Source: Dermatemys mawii
Lineage: Eukaryota > Chordata > Testudines > Dermatemydidae
NCBI GenBank assembly: GCA_007922305.1
Contig: ML677351.1
Location: forward strand, 9,639,558-9,703,557
Length of the DNA stretch: 64,000 nucleotides
Direction: 5' to 3'
Shown piece after piece: positions 62,058 through 64,000 of the stretch. Every line of letters begins with the position of its first letter. Positions within the stretch are counted from its first letter, which is position 1. The notes under the pieces were generated by a model, which was not told where the DNA came from, did not search any database, and saw nothing but the letters and a program-made list of their open reading frames with translations. A program made the position numbers and the translations under genes.

Positions 62058-62631
62058 CAGGGATCAGCAACTTTTGACACATGGCCCACCAGAATAAGTC
62101 CCCTAGCACAGTGGTCTTCAAACTGGGGTGCACGCACCCCTGGGGGTGCGCGAGACCCTGGCGCTGGCCCCACCCGGAGACTGCCGAACTCCCAGGCAGG
62201 CTATTTTAGTCCTGCCGAAATGACGCCACAGAAAGCGGAAGCTTCCGCTTTCTGTGGCGGCATTTCGACCGACATACCCCCCGGGGGCCAACAGACTTTT
62301 CCCTCCACGGAAAGGGGTCACGAGGGGAAAAGTTTGAAGACCCGTGCCCTAGCAGGCCGGGCCAGTTCATTTACCTGCCGAATCCGCAGATTCAGTGGAT
62401 CGCAGCTCCCACTGGCTGCGGTTCGCCGCTCCAGGCCAATGGGGGCTACAGGAAGTGGCAGCCATCACATCCCATGGCCCGCACTGTTTCCCGCAGCCCC
62501 CATTGGCCTGGGATGGTGAAACACAGTCAGTGGAAGCCATGACTGGCTGAACCTGCGGACACAGCAGGTAAACAAACTGGCCCAACAGAGCCTTACCCTC
62601 GTGGGCGTATGCCAAAGGCTGCCGATCCCTG
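62058..62631. mobile_element. hAT element (CAGGGATCAGCAAC ends), host of a nested MITE
   Basis: Ends CAGGGATCAGCAACTTTTG and AAAGGCTGCCGATCCCTG with an exact 8-bp duplication TTGTATCC (62050-62057 and 62632-62639). GC-rich palindromic interior with blocks such as CTCCAGGCCAATGGGGGC and GCCCCCATTGGCCTGG. Another hAT MITE (62109-62346) is inserted in its left arm. Non-coding. Confidence 0.95.
62109..62346. mobile_element. hAT MITE family B, copy 3, nested (238 bp)
   Basis: Ends CAGTGGTCTTCAAACTGGGG and AAGTTTGAAGACCCGTG; exact 8-bp duplication CCCTAGCA (62101-62108 and 62347-62354). Inner palindrome AGAAAGCGGAAGCTTCCGC. Splits the outer hAT element cleanly. Confidence 0.95.
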
Positions 62632-62846
62632 TTGTATCCCGTTACTAGATAGAAAAACTGAAAAACAAGAATATGGAATATCGTCACTCGTTACCCCCAA
62701 TTTTAGACACGATTCCTCCTAGACAAAGGGCAGATGTCACAATTGTGTGAGCTTAATATGATTGAAGAGCCCCATTAAGCAGGAGGGTAAAGAAGTCTGA
62801 AGCTCTGTAAGATGGCCATATTGTAATCTAGGTTCCAGCCATTGAC

Positions 62847-63800
62847 TATGTCTTCACTCAGGAGCTAACTCAGCAGATCAGCATTGAGGTTTGCCTAAGC
62901 CACTTGCAGAGTTACATTTTCAAAAGGCAAAAGCAAGACACATGCCGGAGCCCTGGCCCTATGGCCCCACCCCTTCCTTTTCTTCCCTGAGGCCCTGCCC
63001 CACCACCAGGCCAGGTGCTGGAGTCAGGCTGCTGCAGGGAAGTGTCAGTCCCATGCCACCCAGAGCAGGTGGAGGGTCCAGGCCTCCTCACAGGTGCTTA
63101 GGCTCCCCGGGCAGCTCTTACTACTGCCTAGCTCCAACTTTTGGCCGGGCCAGTGGGCAGGGCCTCAGGGGGGAAAAAGAGAAGCATGGGGCAGGGCCTT
63201 ATGGTGAGTTGGAGATAAGGCCCACCTCAGCCGCCCCCAACTGCAAGAGGCTAATGTTGTCCCTGAGCCTCTGGCAGACACAGACCGGTGCTGCAGGGAA
63301 TTTGGGACAAATGCTGTCCCAGAGCGCTGTCCTTCCGTTCCAAGCCCTTTCTGAAATGCATCCATATTTCCCAGAGATTGAAATAAGGCCATTTCTTCAG
63401 GTAGAATAAGAAGACTCTGTGAGGAGTGGATGAACGCAGCACCAGCAAGCACACAGTGCGCATCATTAGGAGTCGCTGTGGCACAGCCTAGACATCTTGT
63501 GCTGCAGTAATTCCTTCCCAGTAGATTGTGGGAGAACTTAGATCTTTCTGAGCATACAGGAGAATGATGGGAAGCCACATCAGCACTCAAATAGTTTAGC
63601 TTGCTTCCTCATGCAAAGTGGGCTGGCTACCAGCCTGAAAGAAATCATCAGGATGTTTGTCTATAGCCCCTGAGAAGACAGCTAGCTCAGGCTCAAGGCA
63701 TGACCTCCTGACCCAAGTTGAGTTGCATGCATGGTCAGGAGTGGGCTGGCGGAGCACCTGGATAAAAGTGAGCTAACTCTGCAGTGAAAGCACACCCTTA
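62847..63800. mobile_element. Possible non-autonomous Harbinger-like element
   Basis: The left GTCTTCACTCAGGAGCTAAC and right GTGAGCTAACTCTGCAGTGA are approximately complementary, suggesting terminal inverted repeats about 0.9 kb apart. The GC-rich middle (about 62930-63240) has long open frames but no recognisable protein. No target duplication established. Confidence 0.35.
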
Positions 63801-63966
63801 TACTACAACATGGACAAACAACATGGCTTCACACACCTTAGCCTCCACATTAAGGGGCTTTTCTATTATGTTGAAGTAACAAAAAAAGGCCACACACCCT
63901 TTCAATCCATAAATACAGGACCTGTGCATGCACATGCATGCTGCAACCCATGTATTATAGATAAAT

Positions 63967-64000
63967 CTAAGATTGTCACATATATTTTTAGTAAAAAGTC
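63967..64000. mobile_element. Palindromic MITE (TTTTTAGTAAAAGTC family), copy 2, cut by window end
   Basis: CTAAGATTGTCACATATA followed by TTTTTAGTAAAAAGTC matches the left arm of the element at 36790-36885. The rest lies beyond the window. Confidence 0.65.

Noticed and set aside
62022..62519. 165-codon plus-strand frame
   Set aside because: Runs from unique sequence through the inner hAT MITE into the outer hAT element, so it is a chance frame in GC-rich repeats.
62891..63590. Plus-strand 172-codon and minus-strand 141-codon frames
   Set aside because: Overlapping on opposite strands in a GC-rich, repeat-like block with no domain similarity I can name.

Overview
The window is vertebrate nuclear DNA, most likely from a turtle. 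The evidence is one recognisable host exon, long AT-rich introns, and a repeat mix typical of Testudines: CR1 LINEs ending in the usual CR1 3' sequence, several short hAT families with 8-bp target-site duplications, PIF/Harbinger elements with two-gene remnants, a tyrosine-recombinase (DIRS-like) retrotransposon and MIR/CORE-type SINEs. A crocodilian is not fully excluded.

The only host coding sequence I can support is exon 2 of GBE1 (1,4-alpha-glucan branching enzyme) on the minus strand at 27874-28043. It has consensus splice sites and is correctly phased. The gene therefore runs right to left: 28044-64000 belongs to intron 1 and 1-27873 to intron 2. I found no exon 1 or exon 3, so both introns appear to exceed the window. 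Nearly every other open reading frame is a chance frame or a decayed transposon gene.

Layout. 1-1.9 kb: Myb/SANT-type accessory gene remnant of a Harbinger transposon (minus strand, cut by the window edge). 3.0 kb: SINE-like retroposon with an internal inverted duplication inside an 11-bp target duplication. 4.0 kb and 12.7 kb: Harbinger-type MITEs. 5.9-7.3 kb and 23.9-27.8 kb: two copies of a foldback hAT element carrying transposase C-terminal sequence in both orientations, the second riddled with nested insertions. 10.4, 50.3 and 56.1 kb: one 121-123 bp hAT MITE family. 10.8, 40.5 and 62.1 kb: a second hAT MITE family. 20.2-21.0 kb: Harbinger transposase pseudogene. 30.5-34.6 kb: DIRS-like element (minus strand). 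37.3 kb: hAT. 38.8 kb: CR1 3' end (minus strand). 48.4 kb: solo-LTR-like unit. 49.6-51.5 kb: about 2 kb of CR1 with a MITE inside. 53.3 kb: near-perfect 34-bp hairpin. 58.2-61.3 kb: second Harbinger element with both a SANT remnant (+) and a transposase remnant (-). 62.06-62.63 kb: a hAT MITE nested in another hAT element, both with exact target duplications.

None of the transposon genes looks functional. All are interrupted by stops or frameshifts, and several have lost catalytic residues. I see no new gene system. The most interesting material is structural: nested insertions that can be ordered in time, the foldback hAT architecture, the paired Harbinger genes, two SINE-like copies with long target duplications, an unassigned repeat whose two inverted copies keep the same reading frame, and a microsatellite at the GBE1 3' splice site.
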